Source: Rhizobium jaguaris (lineage in GTDB: Bacteria > Pseudomonadota > Alphaproteobacteria > Rhizobiales > Rhizobiaceae). Taken from it: a DNA stretch of 64,000 nt. A program made the translations under genes and the position numbers. This document shows positions 1 to 9,352 of this stretch, one piece after another. The stretch lies in assembly GCF_003627755.1 (NCBI RefSeq), contig NZ_CP032695.1, positions 1,922,001 through 1,986,000 on the forward strand. The letters run 5' to 3'. Numbering within the stretch: the first letter of the stretch is position 1; every line of letters starts with the position of its first letter. The notes under the pieces are model-generated. The model did not search any database. It was given only the letters and a program-made list of their open reading frames with translations, and was not told the origin of the DNA.

Positions 1-1043
1 CGCAATACGCGCACGGCCAAAAATGCGAAGCATTCTGCCTCGACGGCGTCGCCACGCCAGCCGAGCGTTTCCGCCGAGATCGGCTCGACGCCGGCACGGG
101 TCTTGAGCATCGACATGATCGTCGGATTGTGACGGCCGCCACCGCTGACCACCAACTTTTTTGGACGATGGGGCAACAGGTCCAGTGCCTTGCCAACAGC
201 TGATGCGGTGAAAGCGGAGAGCGTCGCAGCGCCATCCTTAAGGCCCAGCCCATCGGCCATCGAGGCGCCGAAGTCGAAACGATCCAGCGATTTCGGATAG
301 GGGGCGCTGAGATACGGGTGCTCCAGCAGCTTCGCAAGTCTTTCCTCATCCACTGTGCCAGCCCGGCCCAGCGCCCCGTCCCTATCCATCTCACCAGCGC
401 CATGAGATCTAACGAAATCATTGAGCGGCGCATTGGCCGGCCCGGTGTCGAAGGCGACGAAATTGCCCTCGCCATCCGACCAGGTGATATTGGCGACGCC
501 GCCGAGATTGAGGATGGCGGTGTCGGCGGCGGCACCAGCGCGGCGCAACAGTGCGGTGTGATAGGCGGCCGCCAGGGGCGCACCCTGACCGCCCGCACGC
601 ACATCAGCGGAACGGAAATCATAGGCGACCTTGGTGCCAAGGATGGAACGCATCAATTCGCCGTCGCCGAGCTGACGGGTGTCCCCGCGACGATCCTTCT
701 GCGGCGCGCGATGCAGCACGGTCTGGCCATGGAAGCCGACCACGCCGATATCGGCCATGGTCAGGCCATAGCTTTCGACGAGCTCCTTGACTGCGGCCGA
801 CTGGGCGCGCGTCAAAGCCTCCTCGGCACGTTTGAAGATTTCCGGCTCCGGCCCGTTAAAATTCCAGGCGCGAGCCTGCGCCAACGTCTCTTCCAGCAAT
901 GTCCTGATCCAATCCGGATAGGGCGCCAGCACATAGGGACCGAACTCTTCGATCCGCTCACCATCCGTCTTGAGCAGAGCGACATCGATATTGCCGTCGA
1001 GAACGGTTCCGGTCATCAGACCGACGGCCCAGATTGGTTCCAT
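1..1043 (-). CDS. anmK: Anhydro-N-acetylmuramic acid kinase, 3' end cut by window edge
   Basis: AnmK hydrolyses the 1,6-anhydro bond of anhydro-MurNAc and phosphorylates it to MurNAc-6-phosphate in the cytoplasm, feeding MurQ. About 347 residues are visible; family members have about 370, so roughly the last 20 are outside the window. The N-terminus carries the nucleotide/sugar-binding signature [10 protein letters not shown] (residues 8-17). Later motifs [28 protein letters not shown] and VSGGGRHNP are typical of AnmK. The ATG at 1043 has AGGAG about 7 bases upstream and lies 10 bp after the stop of the preceding hydrolase gene, so it is the last visible gene of the murQ operon. Family identification is firm. 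Confidence 0.93.
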   Translation of the reverse strand, partial: MEPIWAVGLMTGTVLDGNIDVALLKTDGERIEEFGPYVLAPYPDWIRTLLEETLAQARAWNFNGPEPEIFKRAEEALTRAQSAAVKELVESYGLTMADIGVVGFHGQTVLHRAPQKDRRGDTRQLGDGELMRSILGTKVAYDFRSADVRAGGQGAPLAAAYHTALLRRAGAAADTAILNLGGVANITWSDGEGNFVAFDTGPANAPLNDFVRSHGAGEMDRDGALGRAGTVDEERLAKLLEHPYLSAPYPKSLDRFDFGASMADGLGLKDGAATLSAFTASAVGKALDLLPHRPKKLVVSGGGRHNPTIMSMLKTRAGVEPISAETLGWRGDAVEAECFAFLAVRVL

Positions 1044-1053
1044 GATCAAGCTC

Positions 1054-2073
1054 CTAAGCTCTATTGACGAAATCGCCGACAGTCTGGCGAAGCGGCACGA
1101 TGCCGCTGTCGAAATGGCGGGTCGGGTGAATGCGGTTAGTCAGCAGGGTCCAGGCCCTGCCTCGATCGAAATCTATCCAGAGGCCGGTGCCGGTGAAACC
1201 GGTATGGCCGATCGTGTCCGGTGAACATAACCCACCGCCGGACCAGCCGTCATAGGGCCGTTCCCATCCATGGGTGCGTGTCGCGGACAACGGCGTACGC
1301 ATCAATGCAATGGAGCGCTCGGGCGCGCCAGAGCCGGCGAGCAAACCCATCGCAAAATCGAGGATCGAGTCTGCCGTTCCAAACAGGCCGGCATGACCGG
1401 CGCCCTTTAGGGCGGAGCAATTGTCATCATGGACTTCGCCCGAGAGAACGCGGTGACGCCAGGTGCAATCCTCCGTCGCGGCGGCTTGATCGGATGCGGC
1501 GGAGAAGGCGAATCCCGGGCCGGCATCCATGTCACGGATCATCTGTCCAGTTAGGCGCTCCAGCGCAAAGCCGAGCAAAATGAAGTTGATGTCGGAATAG
1601 ACCGGCGGACCGGCCCGCCACTCCCGCTGCAAAACAAAGGCGCGTAACAGATCGGGATCGCGGCCGTAGGTATAAAGCGGCTCGACGGCGGGAAACGGCG
1701 TTTGATGACCGAGACACTGGCGAAAGGTCACCCGCCGCTCCCAGGCAGCCGCATCATATTGGCGCAGATCCGGCAGCACCGAAATCAACGGCGCATCGAG
1801 ATCGATCGTACCGGCTTCGGCCAAAGCCAGGATGCGCGGCGTGGTGAAGATGACTTTGGTGAGGGAGGCCAGATCGAACCATGTATCTGTGAGCATCGGC
1901 CGCGTCAGCGGGATCTTCTGTGCCGAACCGACCGCATGGACCATGCGGTTGCCTTCGACATCAATGATTCCGAGCACGCCGCCGGGAATGCGCCCGGCCG
2001 CAACGGCAGCCTCAACCGGTTCAAACGCCCGATCGAAACGCCGCGCGAATTCCGTATTCCCCGTTGTCGTCAT
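1054..2073 (-). CDS. Serine hydrolase of beta-lactamase fold, AmiE/YbbE-like (putative cytosolic muramoyl amidase)
   Basis: 339 aa protein of the class C beta-lactamase/transpeptidase-like family. Visible catalytic motifs are SLTK (S70, K73), YSD (159-161) and HTG (290-292). It has no signal peptide, so it should act in the cytoplasm. In Bacillus subtilis the family member AmiE (YbbE) is an N-acetylmuramoyl-L-alanine amidase encoded with murQ. The position here, between a peptide importer and anmK, suggests removal of stem peptide from imported muropeptides; this substrate is inference, and a D-Ala carboxypeptidase/esterase role is the alternative. A strong Shine-Dalgarno GGGAGGGG precedes the ATG at 2073. 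The gene is 24 bp downstream of the ATPase gene. Confidence 0.85.
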   Translation of the reverse strand: MTTTGNTEFARRFDRAFEPVEAAVAAGRIPGGVLGIIDVEGNRMVHAVGSAQKIPLTRPMLTDTWFDLASLTKVIFTTPRILALAEAGTIDLDAPLISVLPDLRQYDAAAWERRVTFRQCLGHQTPFPAVEPLYTYGRDPDLLRAFVLQREWRAGPPVYSDINFILLGFALERLTGQMIRDMDAGPGFAFSAASDQAAATEDCTWRHRVLSGEVHDDNCSALKGAGHAGLFGTADSILDFAMGLLAGSGAPERSIALMRTPLSATRTHGWERPYDGWSGGGLCSPDTIGHTGFTGTGLWIDFDRGRAWTLLTNRIHPTRHFDSGIVPLRQTVGDFVNRA

Positions 2074-2097
2074 GCGCCCCTCCCGGCCGCGTTTCTC

Positions 2098-3840
2098 TCA
2101 AGCTTCCGCCTGGGCCATATGATCCGGAGCGAACCGGCGCCATTCAGGTGCAGTCGGCTCGAAACCGAGCGGGCGTACCAGCGAAGGGACCTGGCGCGTG
2201 TCCACCACGAAATTCTCGCGCCGTCGATCGACCGTCGGCACCGCGGAGATCAGCCGCTTGGTATAGGAATGCTTCGGCCGCGACAGCACCGACATGGCAT
2301 CGCCGATCTCGACGATCTGGCCCGCATAGATCACTGCGATCCTATGGGCAATCCGCTCGACAACGGCCATGTCGTGCGAGATGAAAAGATAGGCAAGCCG
2401 GTACTCGCGCTGCAATTCGATCAGCAGGTCCAGGACTTGCGCTTGAACGGAGACGTCCAACGCCGAGACAGCCTCGTCCAGTACTAGAACCGAAGGGTTC
2501 AACATCAGCGCCCGCGCGATGCACAGTCTCTGGCGTTGACCGCCCGAAAACTCATGCGGATAGCGTTCAAGGCTGTTTTCGGGCAGGCCGACGCGTTTCA
2601 GCAACATGGCCATTCTGTTGCGCGTCTCCCCCGATGCACGGCCTCCGGCGGCGATGATGGGTTCGGCCAGGATGCTATCGACCCGAAGTCGTGGGTTGAG
2701 CGAGGCATAGGGATTCTGAAACACCATCTGCACGGCACTCGTGCGATCTGCCGCCTTTCCGGTTTTCGCCGTGAACGTGCCGCGCGTCGACTTGACCAAT
2801 CCAAGGATTGCCCGCGCCGTGGTGGATTTGCCTGAGCCGCTTTCGCCGACGATCGCCAGCGTCTCGCCGGCCAACAGATCGAAACCGACGCCTTCGACCG
2901 CATGCACCTCGCCGGTCGGACGGTGAAAGAAGCTGCCCGACACCGGAAAGCGAACGGTCAGCCCATCGACCTCCAGCGCTGGTGCGGCTTTCGCGCTGTC
3001 GTCACGGCTAAAATCGGATCGCGCCGCGCGGCCGGCCGAAAAGTGGGGAACGGAATGGAGAAGATGCTGCGTATAAGGATGGCTGGGACTATCGAGGATC
3101 TGGTTGAGCTCGCCCTGTTCGACTGCCCGGCCGGCCTGCATCACCATGACATTGTCGGCGATGCCTGCAACAAGACCGATATCGTGGGTGATGAAGATCA
3201 TCGACATACCGGTCTCGCGCTTCAGCTCGGCAAGAAGCGCCATGATCTGCGCCTGCACCGTCACATCGAGCGCCGTGGTCGGCTCGTCGGCGATCAGCAG
3301 GCGCGGATTGCAGGCGAGCGCGGTCGCGATCATCACACGCTGCAGCATGCCGCCGGAGAGCTGGTTCGGGCAATATTTTAGCCGCCGTGCGGCATCCGGG
3401 ATGCGGACGCGATCCAGCGCATCCTTTGCAGCGGCGGTGGCCTGGCGGCCGGTCAAGCCGCGATGCAGACGGAATGACTCTTCGATCTGCGTGCCGATGG
3501 TCAGCACCGGATTGAGCGAGGTCATCGGTTCCTGGAAGATCATGCCGATCTCGGCGCCACGGATTTTCGTCAATTCCGCTTCGGTCGCCGTCGTCAGGTC
3601 GAGAACGCTGTTGTCGGTCCGCTTCAGCTTTATCGAGCCGCCGATGATGCGGCCGCCGCCGAAATCAACGAGGCGGTTGATCGACAGCGCGGTCACCGAT
3701 TTCCCCGAACCGCTCTCGCCGACGATCGCTAGCGTCTCGCCGGCAGCGAGATCGAAGTTGACACCGTGGACGACCCTGTTGGCTTCCGGATTGCGGCCAA
3801 AGCCCACTTGCAGATCGGAAACGGAAAGCAGAGGGCTCAC
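2098..3840 (-). CDS. Peptide ABC transporter, fused double ATPase (DppD-DppF/YejF type)
   Basis: 580 aa with two complete ABC ATPase domains. The first has Walker A GESGSGKS (41-48), signature LSGGM (161-165) and Walker B LLIADEP (181-187). The second has Walker A at 332-339, signature FSGGQRQR and Walker B VLVLDEA. A short oligopeptide-type C-terminal extension follows each domain. It powers import through the two permeases encoded just upstream. Translation starts at GTG 3840, overlapping the permease stop as GTGA. A fused double ATPase is characteristic of YejF/GsiA-type systems; YejBEF-type importers take up muropeptides in Agrobacterium, which fits the flanking murQ, anmK and amidase-like genes. 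Confidence 0.93.
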   Translation of the reverse strand: MSPLLSVSDLQVGFGRNPEANRVVHGVNFDLAAGETLAIVGESGSGKSVTALSINRLVDFGGGRIIGGSIKLKRTDNSVLDLTTATEAELTKIRGAEIGMIFQEPMTSLNPVLTIGTQIEESFRLHRGLTGRQATAAAKDALDRVRIPDAARRLKYCPNQLSGGMLQRVMIATALACNPRLLIADEPTTALDVTVQAQIMALLAELKRETGMSMIFITHDIGLVAGIADNVMVMQAGRAVEQGELNQILDSPSHPYTQHLLHSVPHFSAGRAARSDFSRDDSAKAAPALEVDGLTVRFPVSGSFFHRPTGEVHAVEGVGFDLLAGETLAIVGESGSGKSTTARAILGLVKSTRGTFTAKTGKAADRTSAVQMVFQNPYASLNPRLRVDSILAEPIIAAGGRASGETRNRMAMLLKRVGLPENSLERYPHEFSGGQRQRLCIARALMLNPSVLVLDEAVSALDVSVQAQVLDLLIELQREYRLAYLFISHDMAVVERIAHRIAVIYAGQIVEIGDAMSVLSRPKHSYTKRLISAVPTVDRRRENFVVDTRQVPSLVRPLGFEPTAPEWRRFAPDHMAQAEA

Positions 3841-4676
3841 GGACTGGACCTCCGCATTTTCGGATCGAGAATATCACGCAGGGCATCGCCGAGCAGATTG
3901 AAGCCGAGGATGCTGATCATGATGGTGAGGCCCGGGAAAATCAGCAGCCAAGGTGCCGTCTCCATCAGATTGCGGCTGTCGCTCAGCATCAGTCCGAGCG
4001 AAGAGGCCGGCGGCTGCGTACCGAGGCCGAGGAAACTCAAGCCGGCTTCGGTCAGGAGCGACCATGCGAGCGCCAGCGTGATCTGGACGGTCAGCGGCGC
4101 GACGAGGTTCAGCAGCAGATGCCGCGTCAGGATATAAGGTTTGCTGCTGCCGAAGGTGCGGGCCGCATCGACGAAATCGCGCGATTTCAGCGATAGCGCC
4201 GGCCCGCGCACGACGCGGGTAAAGATCGGCGTATAGACGATGGCGATGGCGGCAACGCTGGTCCATGTGCCGGGACCGATGATGGCGATGATCAACAGCG
4301 CGAGAAGGATGGCCGGGAATGCCAGCAGCACGTCCATCGTACGCATGATCAGCCCGTCCCAACGCTTGCCGAACCAGGCGGCCGTCAATCCGAGCATCGT
4401 GCCGATAAGGCTTGCGAGCGCGACGGAGAGGAAGGCGACGATGAAGGATTCGCCAATGCCGCTCATGAGCCGGCTCATCACGTCACGTCCGAGCAGATCG
4501 GTGCCCATCCAAAATGCGGAACTTGGCGCATGAAGGCGGTTCAGCGGGCTCCGCATCACCGGATCGTGCGGCGTCAGCCCCAGCGTGCCCAGAATGGCGA
4601 GAATGACATAGGCACCCACGATCAGGCCACCGATGCGGCCGCTCGTATGCCCGAAAATAGCCCTTCCAATGCGCAT
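3837..4676 (-). CDS. Peptide ABC transporter permease, DppC type
   Basis: 279 aa inner-membrane permease with about six hydrophobic segments. It has the N-terminal DppC/OppC-type segment, with GTDLLGRDVMSRL following the first membrane span, and a BPD_transp_1 domain with the EAA-like loop AARTFGSSKPYIL. ATG 4676 overlaps the preceding permease stop as TGATG (a TTG three bases earlier is possible), and its own stop overlaps the ATPase start. It forms the channel with the DppB-type partner. Confidence 0.93.
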   Translation of the reverse strand: MRIGRAIFGHTSGRIGGLIVGAYVILAILGTLGLTPHDPVMRSPLNRLHAPSSAFWMGTDLLGRDVMSRLMSGIGESFIVAFLSVALASLIGTMLGLTAAWFGKRWDGLIMRTMDVLLAFPAILLALLIIAIIGPGTWTSVAAIAIVYTPIFTRVVRGPALSLKSRDFVDAARTFGSSKPYILTRHLLLNLVAPLTVQITLALAWSLLTEAGLSFLGLGTQPPASSLGLMLSDSRNLMETAPWLLIFPGLTIMISILGFNLLGDALRDILDPKMRRSSP

Positions 4677-5635
4677 CAACCCTCTCCCAGACGAACGCGC
4701 GGATCGACGGCGACATAGGCAAGGTCGACGAGAAGATTGACGATCATGAAATTGAAAGCGATGAACAGGACGCAGCCCTGGACGAGTGCATAGTCGCGCT
4801 GCTGGATCGCATCCAGCACCAACCGTCCAAGACCGGGCAGCGCATAGATCTGCTCGACCAGCACGGCTCCGCCGAGAAGATAGCCGAACTCCACACCGCT
4901 CAGCGTCACCACAGGAATGAGCGCGTTGGGCAGCGCATGACGCCAGATGACGCCGCGGGACGGCACGCCGCGGCTGCGGGCGGTGCGGACATAGTCATCG
5001 CTCAGAACGTCGAGCATTGCCGAGCGCACGACGCGCGTGACTGAGGCGGCAAAGGCAAAGCCGAGCGTCAGCGCCGGCAGGATCATCTGGCCGAGATTGC
5101 CGAGCGGATCCTGGAGGAACGGTGTGAACGCGCCCATGGCCGGCAGGACACCGAAGCCTGCCGAAAGCGCATAGATGATGAGAAGGCCGAGAACGAAATT
5201 CGGGGTGGACTGCCCGATCATGGCGACGATGCGCACCGCAAGATCGGACAGTTTTTCATTTCGTGTCGCGGCGAAGACGCCGGCAGGCAGGCCGATCAGC
5301 AGCGCGATAACCATGGAGAGCAGCGCAAGCTCGAGCGTCAACGGAAACCGCTCGAGGATGATGTCGAGCACCGGCTTGCCGTAGGTGACGGAAATGCCGA
5401 GATTGCCCTGCAGTACGCCGAACAGCCAATGCCAATACTGCACGAACCATGATTGGTCGATGCCGAAATAGACTGCCAGAGCCTGCCGCTGCTCAGGCGT
5501 CAGCAGGCCGGCATTGGTTCCCAGCATCGCCGTGATCGCGTCACCCGGCACAAGCCGGATGGCGACGAACACGAGCACGGACACCCCCAACATGATCAGT
5601 GGGAATGTCATCAGCCGGCGCGTCAAGTATCCCAT
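4676..5635 (-). CDS. Peptide ABC transporter permease, DppB type
   Basis: 319 aa permease of the DppB/OppB type. The N-terminus GYLTRRLMTFPLIMLGVSVL is the usual first transmembrane helix, and the conserved LYFGIDQSW-type periplasmic region and the EAA loop ARSRGVPSRGVIWRHALPNAL are visible. I chose ATG 5635 because AGGA lies about 6 bases upstream and homologues start at the first helix; an upstream ATG at 5659 would add eight residues. The gene follows the binding-protein gene by 27 bp and overlaps the DppC-type gene by one base. Confidence 0.92.
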   Translation of the reverse strand: MGYLTRRLMTFPLIMLGVSVLVFVAIRLVPGDAITAMLGTNAGLLTPEQRQALAVYFGIDQSWFVQYWHWLFGVLQGNLGISVTYGKPVLDIILERFPLTLELALLSMVIALLIGLPAGVFAATRNEKLSDLAVRIVAMIGQSTPNFVLGLLIIYALSAGFGVLPAMGAFTPFLQDPLGNLGQMILPALTLGFAFAASVTRVVRSAMLDVLSDDYVRTARSRGVPSRGVIWRHALPNALIPVVTLSGVEFGYLLGGAVLVEQIYALPGLGRLVLDAIQQRDYALVQGCVLFIAFNFMIVNLLVDLAYVAVDPRVRLGEG

Positions 5636-5662
5636 GGAACGTCCTCTAGAACCCGGCATCCA

Positions 5663-7183
5663 CTACTTGATGGATACCTTGCTGAGACCGAACAGAGAGC
5701 CCGTCGGTGTCGGCACGAAGCCCTGAACGTTCTTCTGCTCGGCCGTGTAGCCGTAGGACGTATAGAGCCAGATCCAGGGCGAGACTTCGGCCATGTGCTT
5801 TTCGAAGTCGGCGAAAATGACCTTGCGCTTCGCCGGATCGGTTTCGACACGGCCCTTCTGCATCTGGCCATCCAGCGTATCGTCGATATAGTTCGCGACC
5901 TTCTGCAGGTTGCCGGCCTTCGTCCAATAGCGATTATACATGGAATAGGGATCGGCGCTGCCGCCGTTGAGCGCGACCGCCATGTCGAAATTGCCCTTCA
6001 GCCAGGCATCGACATAGACGTTGAGTTCCATCACCTTGATATCGAGCTTGATGCCGATTTCGGCGAGTTGCGACTGGATGACCTGGGCTTCGGCAGTCGC
6101 GGTCGGTGGCTCGCCGGTGGCGGCGATCACGGTTGCGGTGAAGCCGTTGGCAAAGCCCGCGTCAGCCATCAGCTTCTTTGCCTTTTCGACATCGCGCTTG
6201 TAGCAGAAGAGCTGGCTTGGATCGGTCTGATAGAGAGGCATCGTCAACGGACCGGTCACCTTGCCTTCGCCGAGCGCTGCCGTATCCAGCACGTCCTGCC
6301 GATCGATCGCGCAGGAAATCGCTTGGCGCACCGCAAGCTGATCCATCGGCTTGCGCGACGGGTTCAGCTGCAGGACGTTGTAGGAGAGCACCGGCGTCCG
6401 GGTCAGTTGCAGCTTCGGCTCCTTAGGAACGAGCGTCGCCACCAGCGGGTCGTTCAGAAGCGCGAAATCGATCTGGCCTGTACGAAGCGATGCCAGAATT
6501 GCCGTTTCATCCGGAAGGACGCTCACGTCGATGCCATCGACGCCGACCGTGCCGCCGGCCCAAGCCTTGTTGGCGCTCAGGACTTCCTTGGAATTCGGAA
6601 CCCAATTGTCGAGCTTGAAGGGACCGGAACCGATCGCCTTCGTGCCGATCGAACCGGCAGTGATTTCGCTCGCCGGAACAATGGCGGCGTTGAGGCTCGT
6701 CATCGACGTCAGGATCGGAACATCAGGCTGCGACAGATGGAAGACAACGGTTGTCGCATCAGGTGTATCGATGCTGGCGATCGACAGGAAATTGGCGCGT
6801 GCGGCGGCACCTGTCGCCTGATCGAGAATGCGCTGGAACGATGCCTTCACATCGGCCGAAGTGACGGCAGCGCCATTCTGGAACTTCGCATTCGGATTGA
6901 GCTTGAAGGTCAGCTCCTTGCCATCGGGCGAAAACTGCCAGCTCTCGGCGATGGCGGGCACGATCTGCAGATTGCTATCGAGCCGGACGAGCGGCTCATA
7001 GATCAATTCGAGCAAGCGGATCGAGGAAAAGGCGGTCTGCTTGTGCGGATCAAGCCCGGTCGCGTCCTGGGACCATGCCAGGCGCAACGTTGCCGCGTAT
7101 GCCTCCGTCGAAACGGCTACCATGCTGAGACCCGCCGCGACTGCGACGCACGAAATCAGCTTCCTTCCATAATGCCTTTTCAT
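5663..7183 (-). CDS. Extracellular solute-binding protein, family 5 (peptide/muropeptide type)
   Basis: 506 aa periplasmic receptor of the SBP_bac_5 family (DppA/OppA-like). A Sec signal peptide is visible at residues 1 to about 30, ending in STEAYA. Family motifs include GLDPHKQTAFSS near the mature N-terminus, PAIAESW and FKLNPNAKFQNGAAVTSADVKAS. ATG 7183 is preceded by GGAGG 9 bases upstream; the open frame runs further to 7258 but without a ribosome site. It is the second gene of the murQ operon, 84 bp after murQ, so a muropeptide or MurNAc-peptide ligand is likely; the ligand is inferred from context only. Confidence 0.92.
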   Translation of the reverse strand: MKRHYGRKLISCVAVAAGLSMVAVSTEAYAATLRLAWSQDATGLDPHKQTAFSSIRLLELIYEPLVRLDSNLQIVPAIAESWQFSPDGKELTFKLNPNAKFQNGAAVTSADVKASFQRILDQATGAAARANFLSIASIDTPDATTVVFHLSQPDVPILTSMTSLNAAIVPASEITAGSIGTKAIGSGPFKLDNWVPNSKEVLSANKAWAGGTVGVDGIDVSVLPDETAILASLRTGQIDFALLNDPLVATLVPKEPKLQLTRTPVLSYNVLQLNPSRKPMDQLAVRQAISCAIDRQDVLDTAALGEGKVTGPLTMPLYQTDPSQLFCYKRDVEKAKKLMADAGFANGFTATVIAATGEPPTATAEAQVIQSQLAEIGIKLDIKVMELNVYVDAWLKGNFDMAVALNGGSADPYSMYNRYWTKAGNLQKVANYIDDTLDGQMQKGRVETDPAKRKVIFADFEKHMAEVSPWIWLYTSYGYTAEQKNVQGFVPTPTGSLFGLSKVSIK

Positions 7184-7267
7184 TCTTTTCTCCCTCCGAG
7201 CGCTTTTTAACGCTTCCTCGGCCGATTTTGGCCACTTCATTAAAGCTGTCGCTGCCACAACTTCAGT

Positions 7268-8191
7268 TCATGCGGTCTTCGCGCTGATCGCCTTCCGCAG
7301 AAATCCACCAGCGTTTTGCAATGCCACGCGGGCTTCTTCAATGCCCATCCCGGTAATTTCCATGAGAATGGCGAGTTTCACATCATTGCCCGTCTGGTCG
7401 AGCACACGGCGTGCGTCTTCCTGCGTGCAGCCGGTCGCTTGCATGACGATCCTGGAGGCGCGGGCGACCAGCTTCTTGTTGCTCGCATGCACATCGACCA
7501 TCAGGTTCTGATAGCTCTTGCCGATCCGGATCATGCTCGCGGTCGTCAGCATGTTGAGTATGAGTTTCTGCGCGGTACCGGACTTCAGCCGGGTCGATCC
7601 CGTCAGGATTTCGGGACCGACGACGGGCGAAATCGCGAGATCGGCAATGCCGGCAATGACAGAATTGGGGTTGCAGGACAGAGCGACGGTGACCGCGCCG
7701 ACGCTCTTCGCATAGTTCAATCCACCGATGACGTAAGGTGTACGGCCGGAGACGGCAATACCGACGACAACGTCCGCAGCCGTCAGATTAATGTCCTGCA
7801 AGGCTTGCCGTCCCTGCTCCGGATCGTCCTCGGCGCCTTCGATCGAACGCCGCAGCGCATCCGGGCCACCGGCGATCAGGCCAATCACCATGTTTGGCGG
7901 CACGCTGAAAGTCGGCGGGCATTCGGATGCGTCAAGGACGCCAAGCCGGCCGCTGGTGCCGGCGCCCATGTAGATCAGGCGGCCACCTTTCTGGAAGGCC
8001 GCAACGATCTGGTTCACGACAGCGGCGATCGCTGGAATGACCTTCTCGACCGCGGCGGGGACGGTCTGATCCTCATAATTGATCTCACGCAGGATATCGA
8101 AGGTCGACAACAGATCGATGTGCATCGTGTTCGGATTGCGACCCTCGGAAACCAACTGCTCCAGTTCGGATATCAACCTTTGTTCGCTCAT
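7268..8191 (-). CDS. murQ: N-acetylmuramic acid 6-phosphate etherase
   Basis: 307 aa SIS-domain enzyme that cleaves the D-lactyl ether of MurNAc-6-phosphate, giving GlcNAc-6-phosphate and lactate. The block [22 protein letters not shown] (around residues 74-95) and the EGAEDD segment match MurQ; E90 and E121 align with the catalytic glutamates E83 and E114 of the E. coli enzyme. The C-terminus ends with the usual GGFLRKAI segment. It is the first gene of a seven-gene operon and is preceded by a good sigma-70 promoter and a palindromic operator. Neighbouring anmK and the amino-sugar kinase both could supply its substrate. Confidence 0.96.
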   Translation of the reverse strand: MSEQRLISELEQLVSEGRNPNTMHIDLLSTFDILREINYEDQTVPAAVEKVIPAIAAVVNQIVAAFQKGGRLIYMGAGTSGRLGVLDASECPPTFSVPPNMVIGLIAGGPDALRRSIEGAEDDPEQGRQALQDINLTAADVVVGIAVSGRTPYVIGGLNYAKSVGAVTVALSCNPNSVIAGIADLAISPVVGPEILTGSTRLKSGTAQKLILNMLTTASMIRIGKSYQNLMVDVHASNKKLVARASRIVMQATGCTQEDARRVLDQTGNDVKLAILMEITGMGIEEARVALQNAGGFLRKAISAKTA

Positions 8192-8369
8192 GTGCCTGCT
8201 CTCGAAATTATGCTTCGATACAATAAATCAGGGTTGGCAAGCTCGATCGATAACGATCGGGCAAGCCGCAGCAGCCTTAATTTTTCAACGCAACGGAAAG
8301 CTGTCATCAGCCCAAGCAGCCGGCCTTTACGGCTTCGTTCGCTGCTAATTTCCCTGTTTACCTTCCTTA

Positions 8370-8398
8370 ACATTATGTCCATTTATTCCGTTCGTCAA
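8370..8398 (-). promoter_or_regulatory. Predicted sigma-70 promoter of the murQ operon
   Basis: On the minus strand TTGACG (8393-8398) is followed after 17 bp by TAATGT (8370-8375), a close match to the -35/-10 consensus. Transcription would begin near 8363, leaving a leader of about 170 nt before murQ. The RpiR-type palindrome lies 8 bp upstream of the -35 element. The spacer contains a further GGAAT half-site. Confidence 0.6.
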
Positions 8399-8406
8399 TC
8401 ACAATA

Positions 8407-8421
8407 GGAATAAAATATTCC
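8407..8421. promoter_or_regulatory. Palindromic operator GGAAT-N5-ATTCC, copy 1
   Basis: The sequence is GGAAT-AAAAT-ATTCC, an inverted repeat with 5-bp arms. A second copy with identical arms lies at 10704-10718. Both lie 8 bp upstream of a predicted -35 element that reads leftward into muropeptide salvage genes. The RpiR-family protein encoded at 10846 is the obvious candidate ligand. This arrangement, centred near -50, fits activation better than simple occlusion, but this is inference. Confidence 0.65.
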
Positions 8422-8461
8422 AAAATTGATGTATGAAATCGGTGATGGCAAAACCGCCCTT

Positions 8462-9352
8462 TCAGCGGCTGCAGACAGACTTCCTTGCGAGAATGATGGC
8501 GCCCGAGACGGCGTCCCCGTCGATGGGCTTGAGGCGGCGGCGAACGTCCGGTGCGAGCCATGGCTCGAGCGGGCTCGATAAGCCGCCAAGCAGGGACACG
8601 CGAGGCGCACCCTTATCGAAAAGCGTGCGGATCAGCGTATCAATATGCTCCGCCGCGCTCTGGACAATACGCCGCCCGGCAGCGTCACCCTGATCCGCAT
8701 GGCGCATCACCATCGGCGCCAGCGCCGCGTAATCCGTGGCAGAGGCACGGTCCATCCAGGCGACCGCTTCCATCGGATCATTCTGAAACCGCTGCATGAT
8801 TTCGGACAGCAAAGCCGTTTTCTCGTGGCGTCCGTCATTCGCGCGCAGCGCAAGCTGCACCGTTTTCAGTCCGAGATCCGCGCCGCTGCCCTCGTCGGAG
8901 ATCGGAAAGCCATATCCGCCGACCCGCAAGTGGCGCCCTTCGACAAAACCCAGGCCGATCGATCCCGTCCCGGCAATGACGATCGCGCCGTCACGACCCG
9001 AATGGGCGCCGAGACAGGCGCCCTCGCCGTCGCTGACAAAGTCGATGCTGGCAAAAGGATGCTTTATGGCCCGCAATGCCTCAAGCGCGCCCTTCCGCCC
9101 GATGCCGGCAAGCCCAACGCCCGCATGAATCCGCTTGACTTCGGACGGGCTGAGGCTTGCCTCCTCAATGGCCGCTCCAAAGGCCCGCGCAATAGAAGCC
9201 CAGGCCTCGTCTATGCCGAGCCGCGTGGTTGCAGGGCCAGACAATCCCTGGCCCAACACTGTACCATCCGCATCCTCGATCCTGGCACGGCAGCCGGTGC
9301 CTCCGCCATCGATACCGAGAAAATAGCGTGCTCTGTCTGCTCCGCCGCTCAT
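8462..9352 (-). CDS. BadF/BadG-type amino-sugar kinase (putative MurNAc/GlcNAc kinase, MurK-like)
   Basis: 296 aa ASKHA-fold ATPase of the BadF/BadG/BcrA/BcrD family. The phosphate-1 loop GIDGGGTG (13-20), the phosphate-2 loop AGTGS (127-131) and the DEGSGADLG segment (from 153) are intact. Family members include Clostridium acetobutylicum MurK, which phosphorylates MurNAc and GlcNAc. Next to murQ such a kinase would turn free MurNAc released by an amidase into MurNAc-6-phosphate, complementing AnmK, which only handles the anhydro sugar. The start overlaps the murA stop as ATGA, so it is translationally coupled to murA. A pure GlcNAc kinase is the main alternative. Confidence 0.85.
   Translation of the reverse strand: MSGGADRARYFLGIDGGGTGCRARIEDADGTVLGQGLSGPATTRLGIDEAWASIARAFGAAIEEASLSPSEVKRIHAGVGLAGIGRKGALEALRAIKHPFASIDFVSDGEGACLGAHSGRDGAIVIAGTGSIGLGFVEGRHLRVGGYGFPISDEGSGADLGLKTVQLALRANDGRHEKTALLSEIMQRFQNDPMEAVAWMDRASATDYAALAPMVMRHADQGDAAGRRIVQSAAEHIDTLIRTLFDKGAPRVSLLGGLSSPLEPWLAPDVRRRLKPIDGDAVSGAIILARKSVCSR

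Noticed and set aside
5453..7210. 585 aa plus-strand open frame
   Set aside because: It is antisense to the binding-protein gene and part of the DppB gene; its arginine- and aspartate-rich translation has no family motif, whereas the minus strand gives a complete SBP_bac_5 protein.
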